Origin: Candidatus Hopanoidivorans cymbastelae
GTDB taxonomy: Bacteria; Actinomycetota; Acidimicrobiia; Acidimicrobiales; Hopanoidiivorantaceae
Direction of reading: 5' to 3'
Length of the DNA: 42,688 bases
NCBI GenBank assembly: GCA_028283145.1
Contig: JAPYNY010000017.1
Coordinates: forward strand, 1 to 42,688
In this document: positions 1-8,290 of the stretch, in pieces
How positions within the stretch are numbered: the first letter of the stretch is position 1
Layout of the letters: every line of letters starts with the position of its first letter
Position numbers and translations under genes: made by a program
Notes under the pieces: generated by a model
The model's database searches: none
The model's input: only the letters and a program-made list of their open reading frames with translations
Told to the model about the DNA's origin: nothing

Positions 1-1
1 G

Positions 2-1777
2 GAGTTGATGGTTGTGAACCAGTCAGCGCATGTTCCGATTGTAGGAGTTTCGGGAGTTTCTGATGGTCAGTTTGTCGGCAGTGATGAAAAGGTTAGGTTT
101 TGTTTGGCGGGCGAGGATGGGGATGGGGATGGGTTGACTTACAGGGTGTATTATTCTATTAATGGGGGCGATTCCTATAGGTTGTATCGGGAGTTGTCAG
201 ATGGTGTTAGTTCTGGGTTTGTTTTGGATGCTGGAAGTGTAGCTGGTTCTGACAGTGCAAGGGTTGGGGTTTCGGTGTCTGATGGAACCCGCACTGCGTT
301 TGTTGAGACTCCTGTTTTTACGGTGGATGAACATGCCCCTGAGGTAACCATTGAGTTGCATCGCGCTGATATGGTGCTAGATGAAGGAAGGGGTTCCGTG
401 ATGAGAATTAGGGTATATGACGCAGAGGATAAATTTTTTGTCAGAAATAGCGTTAGCTTGCGAAGCGATGTAGATGGGCTGTTATATGTTCCACATGGTT
501 CCAGAAATAGTTCTGGTATGACCAGTTTTTTTACTTTTGCTCGCCTTAGTTTTGGTCGTCACGTTATTACTGCTACAGCAACCGACAGTTCCGGCAGATC
601 AACAACTGCTTCAATAACGGTTGATGCTATTGAGGGGGATAGTCCCCCTGTGCTGACAAATGATGTATTTCATGTGCCACTTCTCAAGGAGGTTATCATT
701 AATGTTGTGAACAATGATTATGTTTTCATCAGTGATGGTGAATGGATGAGCTTGACTGTAACAGCACCGCCCATGTTAGGAGAAGTAAGTGCAGTGCCAG
801 GTGTTTACGTAGAGTTAAGTTCAGGATTTTCAGGGCTATATTTGAGGTATGTGGGTGTTTCTAGTGGGGTGGATAGTTGGGAGTATCAGATTTGCAATAA
901 AAGTTCGGTTTGTGATACAGCGACTGTTGAGGTTCATGTGGGGATTGGTGACTGCACTATTGTGGGCACCGATGGTGATGATCTGATAGTGGGCACTTCG
1001 GGGGATGATATAATTTGCGGGTTGGGAGGCAATGATACCATTTTTGGCAGTGGCGGTGATGACATCATCCGCGGCGGAACCGGCAACGATACTCTGGAAG
1101 GCGGAGTTGGTGATGATTACATTCGCGGCGAAGCCGGCAACGATACTATACGCGGCGGTGCTGGCCGAGATATACTATTTGGCGGTGCCGGTGGGGACAT
1201 CATTTATGGGAATGGGGACTATGACATACTTGTCGGTGGTGACAGAGTTGGCGAAAAGCAACAAACTGACATGCTGTACTACGGCGAAACGCAAACATCC
1301 ATTGCCTTTGATGAGTTGACGGAAGCCGAATTTGAAGCCATTGACAGGGCTGTGATGGAATGCAAACAGGCCACTTCCGAACCCTATTTTCAGAGTAGAG
1401 ACACTAGGTCTGAATGCCCTGTTATTCTCTCAGCACTTTGCCGGTCTGGAATTTCTCAAGACAGCCGCCAGCTAGCCGGTGGCAGGGCCAGATATGCTAC
1501 GGTTGCTTTTATCTGCTCAACAGCCCACTTGGCAGAACAAGGCGAACAAGGCTATCTGAGATTAGATGATAACGAATATAATGAATATGGTGATACTGCG
1601 GAAAGACGTCAGATGCGCAGGACAATCAATAAAAACATTATAGCGCTATATGATGTACTAGTAAAAAACATTTACGAAATATCTGAAGGTACTATAGACA
1701 AACTCCGTCAGCTAACGCAAACTATAAATCTTTTCGCCACCCAGGCATATCAAAGACTCCCACGGCTTATACTTTGA
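2..1777 (+). CDS. RTX calcium-binding repeat surface/secreted protein (5'-truncated by the window)
   Basis: The reading frame is open to the left edge. The tandem paralogue at 1796 has about 22 extra N-terminal residues before the shared start of homology, so the true start probably lies outside the window. Residues ~1-205 look like beta-sandwich (cadherin/Ig-like) modules. About 215-310 resembles the cadherin-like module with an 'I-x-V-x-N-D' motif. About 315-413 is a run of roughly ten glycine/aspartate nonapeptides (GGxGxDxIx type), the classical Ca-binding RTX beta-roll. The last ~175 residues are a non-repetitive tail with several Cys. RTX proteins are usually exported and fold on meeting external calcium. 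No protease or lipase motif is visible, so adhesion or surface-layer function is only a guess. Confidence 0.8.
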   Translation, partial: ELMVVNQSAHVPIVGVSGVSDGQFVGSDEKVRFCLAGEDGDGDGLTYRVYYSINGGDSYRLYRELSDGVSSGFVLDAGSVAGSDSARVGVSVSDGTRTAFVETPVFTVDEHAPEVTIELHRADMVLDEGRGSVMRIRVYDAEDKFFVRNSVSLRSDVDGLLYVPHGSRNSSGMTSFFTFARLSFGRHVITATATDSSGRSTTASITVDAIEGDSPPVLTNDVFHVPLLKEVIINVVNNDYVFISDGEWMSLTVTAPPMLGEVSAVPGVYVELSSGFSGLYLRYVGVSSGVDSWEYQICNKSSVCDTATVEVHVGIGDCTIVGTDGDDLIVGTSGDDIICGLGGNDTIFGSGGDDIIRGGTGNDTLEGGVGDDYIRGEAGNDTIRGGAGRDILFGGAGGDIIYGNGDYDILVGGDRVGEKQQTDMLYYGETQTSIAFDELTEAEFEAIDRAVMECKQATSEPYFQSRDTRSECPVILSALCRSGISQDSRQLAGGRARYATVAFICSTAHLAEQGEQGYLRLDDNEYNEYGDTAERRQMRRTINKNIIALYDVLVKNIYEISEGTIDKLRQLTQTINLFATQAYQRLPRLIL

Positions 1778-1795
1778 CTTTCCTAAGGTAAGTCT

Positions 1796-3622
1796 ATGAC
1801 TCGGATTATTGCTCGTTTAGCAACTGTTGGTGTTGCTGTTTTGTGGCAGGGAGAGGAGTTGATGGTTGTGAACCAATCAGCGCACGCTCCGACTGTGGCG
1901 GTTTCGGGAGTTTCTGAGGGTCAGATTGTGGGCAGTGATGAAAAGGTTGGGTTTTGTTTGGTGAGCGCAGACACCGATAGGGATGATTTGACTTACAGGG
2001 TATATTATTCTACTAACGGAGGCAATTCCTATAGAACGTATAAGAAGTTTTCAGATGATTTTAGTTCTGGTTTTGTGTTGGATGCTGGCAGTGTAGTTGG
2101 TTCTGAAATGGCTAGGGTGGGGGTTTCGGTTTCGGATGGCACCCGTGCTGTGTTTGTTGAGACTCCTGTTTTTGTGGTGGAGGAACATGCTCCTGTGGTC
2201 AGTATTGAGTTGCATCGCGCTGATATGGTGCTTGATAGAGGTGAGGGTTCTGTGATGAGAATTAGGGTGTATGACGCTGATGATGAATTTTTCAACAGAA
2301 ACAATATTAGTTTGCGTAGCGATGTAGATGGGCCATTATATGTTCAAAATGGCACCAGAAATAGTTCTGGTGTGAGCAGTTTTTGAACTTTTGCGCGTCT
2401 TAGTTTTGGGCGTCATGTTATTTCTGCTAGGGCAACGGACAGTTCCGGCAAGTCCACTACTGTTTCGGTAACGGTTGAGTCTATTGAAGGAGATAGTCCC
2501 CCTGTTCTGGTGGATGATGTGGTTCATGTGCCAATCCTTACACCAGTTTTGATTGATGTTCTAAGAAATGACTTCGTTTTTATCAGTGATAGTGAGTGGA
2601 GGAATTTTGAACTAATACAATCATCAATGCTTGGAGAGGTAAACGATTGGCTGAGTGACTATAGGGGGTTTTCGCCTTCAGCATTTGTAGGGATAAATCT
2701 TAGGTATGTGGGTGCTTCTAGTGGTGTGGATAGTTTGGAGTATCAGATTTGCAATAAAAGTTCTGTTTGCGATACAGCAACTGTCGAGATTCATGTCGGG
2801 ATTAGTGATTGCACGATTGTAGGCACCGATGAGGATGATCTGATAGTGGGCACCCCAGGGGATGACATCATCTGCGGTTTGGGAGGCAATGACATCATCT
2901 TTGGCAGTGGCGGTGATGACATCATCCGCGGCGGAACCGGCAACGACACTCTAACAGGCGGACCTGGTGATGATTACATTCGCGGCGAAGCCGGCAACGA
3001 CTCTATACGCGGCGGTGCTGGCCGAGATATACTATTCGGCGGTGCTGGCGGGGATATCATCTATGGGGGTGAGGGATATGACATTATCGGTGGGAGAGAC
3101 AGAGTTGGAGAGCAACAAGAACAGACCGATATGCTGTATTATGGCGACACGCAAACTCCCGTTTCGTATGATGAGTTGACGGGCAACGAAGTTGAAGCCA
3201 TTGACATAGTTATGACAGAATGTGAAGAAGCTACGTCCGAGCCTTATTTTGAGAGTCGACGCACTAGGTCTGAATGTCCTAGCGCTCTGCTTAAGCTTTG
3301 TAGGTCTGGAACATCTCAGGGCAGCCAGTGGCTAGGAACCGAGAGTGCTAGATACGCTACGGTTGCTTTTATCTGCTCAGCAGCCTACTTGGCGGAGCAA
3401 GGCGAGCAAGGATATCTCATACCCTATGCTATTACGACATCTAAGGCTAAATCTGAGACCCTTGCACTGGTTGAAAGGCACATAAGCCTGCTATACAGCT
3501 TCCTGGCAGAAAACGCTTACAGAATTTCTGAAGGAACCGTAAGCAAGCTCCGCCAGCTATTACAAACCATAGACTTCTTCGCTACCCAAGGCTACCAAAG
3601 ACCCGCACCCATATACTTCTAA
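1796..3622 (+). pseudogene. Second RTX repeat protein, interrupted by one in-frame TGA
   Basis: This is a tandem paralogue of the preceding gene with the same domain order: Ig/cadherin-like modules, RTX nonapeptides around 2815-3100, and a Cys-containing tail. The frame is continuous from ATG 1796 to TAA 3620-3622 except for TGA at 2384-2386. The upstream copy has TTT (Phe) at that codon, inside a T-rich tract. The two halves (196 and ~412 codons) are in the same frame, so this is a nonsense change, not a frameshift. TGA ends other genes here, including the first RTX copy, so recoding is unlikely. An AAGG sequence lies just before ATG 1796. The N-terminus has a short basic plus hydrophobic stretch that could be a weak export signal. 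A truncated product, an internal restart near 2510, or a sequencing error all remain possible. Confidence 0.75.
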
Positions 3623-3629
3623 AAAACCC

Positions 3630-4145
3630 TCAAAGGTCCACCAAGTAGATAAAAATGATTCTATACATTCCTGGGACGCTGAAACCCAAAGGTGGAGTGA
3701 ACATCCCGCACTTAGAGATAGCGGAACTCTGGATCAAGGAACCGCGGTAATGTTCAATAAAGGTGTCTTTGGGCCTGATAATTTAAGATTCGCTGGATTG
3801 AGCCGAGCTGACGAAAATATGGTGCTGACATTGCATCAAGGATGGAACATATTGGCACCAGCCGTAGAAGAACTGGCACAAGAAGACTTTGACGATAGCG
3901 GCACAGTTATATTTGAAGATACACTAACGTCTTGTGATCACTTGAATGGAATACTAGCCATCGTTACCTACGACCTGGTATTGCAAGATTTCAAAATTGC
4001 ACTTCCTTGCCATCCAAATTTACCTATTCCTGCAGGCTACACAGCTCTGGATGCCCTAGACGAAAATGATCGATGCCGTGGACTGGGTCTAGCAACTCCA
4101 CAACTTCTTGAACCAGCTCATCTGGTGCCGATGCCCCCGCGGTGA
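3630..4145 (+). pseudogene. Fragment of a secreted Acidimicrobiia-type protein ('GWN' module)
   Basis: An open frame runs on from the end of the RTX paralogue with no good start. The first ATG is 3750, but similar-looking coding sequence (W-D-A, W-S-E patterns) is readable from about 3630. Residues such as 'HQGWNILAP' and 'CHPNLPIPAGYTALDA' look like the repeated beta modules with a 'GWN' core found in actinobacterial secreted proteins; this is my recognition, not a search. The last part overlaps the 3' end of ispH on the other strand. It is probably a leftover piece of a gene cut at both ends by rearrangement. Confidence 0.45.
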
Positions 4146-5022
4146 CCCCCACGGTGCCGTATAGATTATCCGGCAACTCCTCGGCCGTATTGACTCTGAA
4201 AACCCGCTCGCAGCCAAGTTGGTTGGCCAGTTTTTCCAGCGCGCGGGTATTGGACGAGTTGGCCGAGCCCACAATCACGAACGAATCGCAGCGCGGGGCG
4301 AAGGCTTCCAGCGCCGCTTGGCGATTGGTGGTGGCAAAGCAAAGGTCGCTTCGCCCTGGCGTCCACATGTCGGCATATTTTTGCTGCGCCGTGGCAGCGA
4401 TGTCTGCCCAGTCGCGCTGACTCAGTGTGGTCTGTGCCAGCAGCGCCACTTGCTCACCGAATTGAGGTAACGAGTCAACGTCTTCCACCGACTCCACCAA
4501 GTGGATATTTTCGGGAGCAACAGCGATAGTGCCAGCAGCTTCTTCGTGCCCCAAGTGCCCGATATAGACGATCTGATAACCCTTCTTGGCGCGCACTTTG
4601 ACTTCGTGGTGGACTTTCGTAACTAGCGGGCAAACAGAGTCCACGACATAGCCCCCCGTTGCGTGCGCCTGTGCCACAACTTCAGGAGCCGACCCATGAG
4701 CCGACAGCATCAGGGGAGCACCTTCGGGCACCTCAGAAATGTCGTTCACAAACTTGACGCCGAGATTCTCAAAGCGCTGCACGATGAGTTTGTTGTGCAC
4801 GATCTCGTGATAGCAGTAGATGGGCGGTTCAAAAGCATGCACCATGATGGCGAGCGCCTTGATGGCCATCTCCACACCCGCGCAAAATCCCCGTGGGGTA
4901 GCCAGCAGAATTTTCTCTACCTGAGGGGCGTGGGTGCTAGCGACGGCTTGTGGGTTTATGGCCGCACGGGGCGTAACAGCCGTGGGCGCAGGCGTGTCGG
5001 GTACTGGCGTAGTTACAGACAT
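4024..5022 (-). CDS. ispH: 4-hydroxy-3-methylbut-2-enyl diphosphate reductase
   Basis: This enzyme carries out the last step of the MEP isoprenoid pathway: reduction of HMBPP to IPP and DMAPP by a [4Fe-4S] enzyme in the cytoplasm. The three cluster cysteines are visible: 'RGFCAGV' (C47), 'DSVCPLVTKVH' and 'DLCFATTNRQ'. The substrate-binding histidines in 'YHEIVHN' and 'SAHGSAP' are also present, as is the late 'VGVTAGASAPD' motif. The N-terminus has a ~33-residue Ala/Pro/Thr-rich extension before the core. The C-terminus is odd. After 'VVELL' the usual family tail of ~25-30 residues is replaced by about 20 unrelated residues overlapping the fragment on the + strand. The gene is divergent from der, with 67 bp between the chosen starts. 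Confidence 0.93.
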   Translation of the reverse strand: MSVTTPVPDTPAPTAVTPRAAINPQAVASTHAPQVEKILLATPRGFCAGVEMAIKALAIMVHAFEPPIYCYHEIVHNKLIVQRFENLGVKFVNDISEVPEGAPLMLSAHGSAPEVVAQAHATGGYVVDSVCPLVTKVHHEVKVRAKKGYQIVYIGHLGHEEAAGTIAVAPENIHLVESVEDVDSLPQFGEQVALLAQTTLSQRDWADIAATAQQKYADMWTPGRSDLCFATTNRQAALEAFAPRCDSFVIVGSANSSNTRALEKLANQLGCERVFRVNTAEELPDNLYGTVGVTAGASAPDELVQEVVELLDPVHGIDHFRLGHPELCSLQE

Positions 5023-5089
5023 GGCAAAACTAGTTTCTGGTGCTTCTTTAAACCCTACCTTACCTATTTATGCCTCTAGCGTAAAATAT

Positions 5090-6502
5090 ATGAATTCTGG
5101 CAGCAGGGAAGCCAAAACCCCGCCTAAAACCCCGCTTGATCTGCCCAAAGTAGCCATTGTCGGGCGGCCCAATGTGGGCAAGTCCACTCTGCTCAATCGC
5201 ATAGTCGGCCGCCGAGTTGCCATTGTGGAAGAGCAACCGGGCGTCACCCGCGACCGCAAGGACGAAATCGTGGAGTGGATGGGGCGTTCATTCATCCTGA
5301 CAGACACCGGAGGCTGGCTTCACCGCGGCTCAGAAATAGATCACAAGGTCTCCCAGCAAAGCGAGCTGGCAGTGGCCCAAGCCGATCTGCTGCTGTTCGT
5401 GGTGGATGCCACTTTGGGAGTTACCGACCAAGATTCCCAAATGGCCGATTTCTTGCATCGCCAAAACAAGCCAACCCTGCTAGTCGCCAACAAAGTCGAC
5501 ACCGAACGCCAAAAATCCCTCATCTGGGAGTTCGTGCAGTTGGGGTTTGGAGACCCACGGCCGCTCAGCGCGCTTCACGGAGTTGGCACAGCCGACATCT
5601 TGGATGAAATCATCTGGCGCTTGGCTGAGGCAGACCAGGCTGCACTCCCAGAAGATGCCACGGAAGACGCCTCGCAGGATGCCTCGCCAAACACCCCACC
5701 GCCAAACGCCCACCCGCACGCCCCACACGACACCCTGGTCTCAGTAGCCATAGTCGGGCGGCCCAACGTCGGCAAATCCACCTTGTTCAACAAGCTGGCA
5801 GGAGACGACCGCTCGGTAGTCCACGACCAGCCCGGCACCACCCGAGACACCATCGACACCGTGGTGGAAACCGAGCTCGGTCGCATCAAGTTCATAGACA
5901 CAGCAGGTTTGCGGCGCAAGGCACGGATAGACGAAAACACCGAGCACTACGCAGCTCTGCGGGCGCTGCGAGCCATTGACAAAGCCGACATCGTGCTGTT
6001 CATGATAGACGCAACTGCCGGTCTCACCCATCAGGATATGCGCCTGGCCGAGCGGGTGGACAGGTCGGGCTGTCCCATACTGGTGCTGCTCAACAAGTGG
6101 GAGCTGTTGTCGGTGGAGCAGCGCAAAGACATTCTCGCCGATGTAGAGCACCGCCTGGGATTTGTGGGGGACGGCTCGGTCATCCGCATGACGGCGCTGA
6201 CGGGCAAAGGCGTCCACAGGATCTTGCCAGCCCTCAGCGACGCCGTGGCAGACTATCGCAAGCGCGTCCCCACCCGCTTGATCAACAAGGTCGTCCGCCT
6301 GGCTCAGGCAGCTCATCCCGCACCAGGCGGAGCCAGAGTGCTGTATGCCACCCAGGGTGCCACAGACCCGCCAACCTTCATTCTGTTTGCCAACAGAAAA
6401 TTGCCCCAGACTTATATCCGCTACCTTGAACGCAAGCTGCGGGAAGAGCTGAGTTTCGGGGCTACGCCCCTGCGTTTGCGGGTCAGGCTGCGCAGCGAAT
6501 AG
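5090..6502 (+). CDS. der: Ribosome-assembly GTPase Der (EngA)
   Basis: Der is a double-GTPase-domain protein needed for maturation of the 50S ribosomal subunit. Both G domains are complete. Each has a 'GRPNVGKST' P-loop. G3 reads 'DTGGW' in the first domain and 'DTAGLRRKARI' in the second. G4 reads 'NKVD' in the first and 'NKWE' in the second. The KH-like C-terminal domain follows, ending in '...FGATPLRLRVR'. The linker between the G domains is unusually long and rich in Ala, Asp, Pro and His (about 185-220). I chose ATG 5090, giving 470 aa, a normal size for the family. The frame is open further upstream, but that stretch overlaps ispH on the other strand. ATG 5021 is an alternative. Confidence 0.95.
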   Translation: MNSGSREAKTPPKTPLDLPKVAIVGRPNVGKSTLLNRIVGRRVAIVEEQPGVTRDRKDEIVEWMGRSFILTDTGGWLHRGSEIDHKVSQQSELAVAQADLLLFVVDATLGVTDQDSQMADFLHRQNKPTLLVANKVDTERQKSLIWEFVQLGFGDPRPLSALHGVGTADILDEIIWRLAEADQAALPEDATEDASQDASPNTPPPNAHPHAPHDTLVSVAIVGRPNVGKSTLFNKLAGDDRSVVHDQPGTTRDTIDTVVETELGRIKFIDTAGLRRKARIDENTEHYAALRALRAIDKADIVLFMIDATAGLTHQDMRLAERVDRSGCPILVLLNKWELLSVEQRKDILADVEHRLGFVGDGSVIRMTALTGKGVHRILPALSDAVADYRKRVPTRLINKVVRLAQAAHPAPGGARVLYATQGATDPPTFILFANRKLPQTYIRYLERKLREELSFGATPLRLRVRLRSE

Positions 6503-6533
6503 CCGCTAGCCGCCTTGAATAGCCGCAGCAAAT

Positions 6534-6545
6534 AGCCATTTGGCT
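6534..6545 (+). terminator. Short hairpin after der
   Basis: AGCCA-TT-TGGCT forms a 5-bp stem just downstream of der and is followed by GGTTTT. Three short 'AATAGCC' repeats precede or overlap it. It could be a weak transcription end; the stem is small and the T-run short. Confidence 0.25.
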
Positions 6546-6579
6546 GGTTTTGGCGCCCAAGGCTAGTACCATATTTTCA

Positions 6580-7770
6580 ATGACAACAATACTCCTGTAT
6601 ATCACCGTGCTGGCATGTTTCATAGCCACCGTGGTGTGGGCACGCTCAGCCACATATCGGCTGGAGCACCTTCGTCGCATCGAGCGGGAAAAACCAGCCT
6701 ATGACGAAACCAGTGCCGAAGCTCAGCGCCGGCGGGATGTCCAGGATCTGGCCCACAGCAACTTTTTCAAAGACACCCACGCTGCGGTGCTTTATTTCTG
6801 TCTGACAATCGCTTGTCTGGTGGTGGCTGTAACCGACAGCTTGTTTTGGGCTTGGCTGTTTATATTGGCGGCGGCGCCTGCTTTGGTGTCGGCTATATGG
6901 TGGGGGCGCAAGTCGCTGAAGGATGCCTTGATGCAGCGCGAGCGTTTTGATATTGAAAAGCGAGTTGAGGAGACCCTGTCTCAGGCCGAGTTGGCGCCTA
7001 AGGCATGGGCGCAGCGCCTGGCCCCCGACGAGTTGCCGCAGTTTTCGGGTTTTGAGACCGGGCGGGTCTATCAGGCAGGTTCAGGCTTGATGGCGGGCGA
7101 CTTCTACGACATCTACCAGGTTGCACCAGGGCGAATCGTGGCCGTGCTGGGTGATGTGGCGGGGCACGGGGTGGATTCAGCCATCACCGCGTTTTTGGTC
7201 AAGTTCCTGTTGCGCATCCACCTGAAGCAGTTCCGCGACCCGGCCCAAGCCATTGAAGAACTCCAAAATCGGATGTATGACGTAGAGCGGCCTGAAGAGT
7301 TCATTTCCATGATTGTGCTGGTGTTTGACATCGAGGCGGGGACATTGCGCTACGTCTCAGCGGGGCATCCGACTGCCTGGCTTTGGCACGAGCGGGAAGT
7401 CCAGCCCCTGCGCAGCACCGGCCCGCTGGTGATGCTCGACCCGAATGCGAGTTTCTTCAGTCGGGAGATAGCGCTTCACCCGGATGATTTGGTGGTGCTG
7501 TATTCAGACGGGCTTTCGGAAGCCAGACGAGAGAGTTCTCCCGATGAAAGAGTGGAGAGCGAAATTTTTGGTCAAGACAGGGTGGCGCGTCTGATCCGCA
7601 ACGACCCAACCCAGCCGACCCAGCAGTTGTGCCAGCTGCTGGTGGATGAGGCTCAGAAATTTGCCAGGGGCAGAATTAACGACGACTTGGCGATTTTTGC
7701 TGTGCGTTGGAGAGGTGTGCTGGCAGCAAAGGAGCCAGAGCCGGCAAAAGCTGCAGCTGCAGACAGCTGA
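6580..7770 (+). CDS. Membrane-anchored SpoIIE/RsbU-type PP2C phosphatase
   Basis: This 396-aa protein is likely a serine/threonine phosphatase of the stress-signalling (partner-switching) class. An N-terminal hydrophobic segment (~2-20) and a helical pair (~67-107) anchor it in the membrane. A short coiled linker leads to the PP2C_SIG domain. Metal-binding acidic motifs are visible: 'GDFYD' (~172), 'GDVAGHG' (~190), 'SDGLSEAR' and the final 'NDDLAIF'. No PAS, GAF or HAMP sensor is visible, so the membrane region may be the sensor. No RsbW-like kinase or STAS anti-anti-sigma gene lies next to it. The start is ATG 6580; the frame opens at TTG 6550, but no better start is seen. The target is unknown. 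Confidence 0.85.
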   Translation: MTTILLYITVLACFIATVVWARSATYRLEHLRRIEREKPAYDETSAEAQRRRDVQDLAHSNFFKDTHAAVLYFCLTIACLVVAVTDSLFWAWLFILAAAPALVSAIWWGRKSLKDALMQRERFDIEKRVEETLSQAELAPKAWAQRLAPDELPQFSGFETGRVYQAGSGLMAGDFYDIYQVAPGRIVAVLGDVAGHGVDSAITAFLVKFLLRIHLKQFRDPAQAIEELQNRMYDVERPEEFISMIVLVFDIEAGTLRYVSAGHPTAWLWHEREVQPLRSTGPLVMLDPNASFFSREIALHPDDLVVLYSDGLSEARRESSPDERVESEIFGQDRVARLIRNDPTQPTQQLCQLLVDEAQKFARGRINDDLAIFAVRWRGVLAAKEPEPAKAAAADS

Positions 7771-7786
7771 GGGGGTGATTTAGGTA

Positions 7787-8083
7787 GTGCCTTGGTGCGA
7801 CCCCTGTGAGCGTTTTTTCAACCCCAACACCTTAACTGCGCAGGGGTGCTGCCCGAAGTGCGGGTTGGAGTTGGGGGATGTGAAATCTGGGGTTGAGACC
7901 AAGACACTGATTGAGCCAGAGCAGAGGCTTGGGAGTGACGAGTCTGCTGCCGGTGACTCCGATGCCCCCAGCCAGAAAGCCAAAGTTCCCTGGCATTTCA
8001 AACTGCTGGTCACCGCTGCAGGAGGCTATGTAGGATGGCGGATAGTCCAGCTGGTCGTACAGGGTATAGAAGTGCTTTTCTAG
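7787..8083 (+). CDS. Small zinc-ribbon membrane protein
   Basis: This 98-aa protein starts at GTG 7787, 16 bp after the phosphatase gene and after a G-rich ribosome-site-like stretch. The N-terminus carries two Cys pairs ('WCDPC' and 'CCPKCG') that can form a zinc ribbon. A polar linker leads to one C-terminal hydrophobic helix ('WHFKLLVTAAGGYVGW...'). Similar small proteins are common in Acidimicrobiia, but their role is not known. It may be co-transcribed with the phosphatase. Confidence 0.75.
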   Translation: MPWCDPCERFFNPNTLTAQGCCPKCGLELGDVKSGVETKTLIEPEQRLGSDESAAGDSDAPSQKAKVPWHFKLLVTAAGGYVGWRIVQLVVQGIEVLF

Positions 8084-8098
8084 ACATGGCCTAGCGGT

Positions 8099-8143
8099 GG
8101 GTTTGAGTGATTGTACTCAACCCCGAAGCAGGCAGCTTCCTGC
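8099..8143 (+). terminator. Two adjacent hairpins after the zinc-ribbon gene
   Basis: The first hairpin is GGGTTTGAGT, loop GATTGT, ACTCAACCC, with one bulged T. The second is GCAGG, loop CAGCTT, CCTGC. They sit between the end of the small protein gene and tRNA-Pro and could end transcription. There is no clear T-tract, so this is tentative. Confidence 0.35.
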
Positions 8144-8165
8144 AAAACTAGTAGCATTTAAATAT

Positions 8166-8240
8166 CGGGCTGTGGCGCAGCTTGGTTAGCGCGTTGGTCT
8201 GGGGGACCAAAGGTCCCGGGTTCAAATCCCGGCAGCCCGA
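8166..8240 (+). tRNA. tRNA-Pro (anticodon GGG)
   Basis: The full cloverleaf is readable. The acceptor arm CGGGCTG pairs with CAGCCCG. The D-arm is GCGC...GCGC. The anticodon stem TTGGT/ACCAA carries loop CTGGGGG with anticodon GGG. The T-arm is CCGGG-TTCAAAT-CCCGG, with discriminator A. CCA is not encoded. Confidence 0.96.
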
Positions 8241-8290
8241 CTGCCTGGTAGTCAGTCCGACCACCTCCACCGGCCAGCCCGACCACTCAA

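Noticed and set aside
960-1245. Short regular repeats that could suggest a CRISPR array
   Set aside because: The repeats are in-frame 27-bp coding units of an RTX beta-roll with no unique spacers; no CRISPR array or cas gene was seen in the window.
1032-1319. Open frame overlapping the RTX repeats
   Set aside because: Shadow of the Gly/Asp nonapeptide repeat in another frame; the same shadow appears in the second copy at 2967-3179.
2384-2386. TGA read as selenocysteine or tryptophan
   Set aside because: The matching codon in the paralogue is Phe, no stem-loop typical of SECIS was evident, and TGA ends other genes here.
4934-5089. Longer der start upstream of ATG 5090
   Set aside because: The extra N-terminus overlaps ispH on the other strand and does not resemble Der; 5090 gives the normal length.
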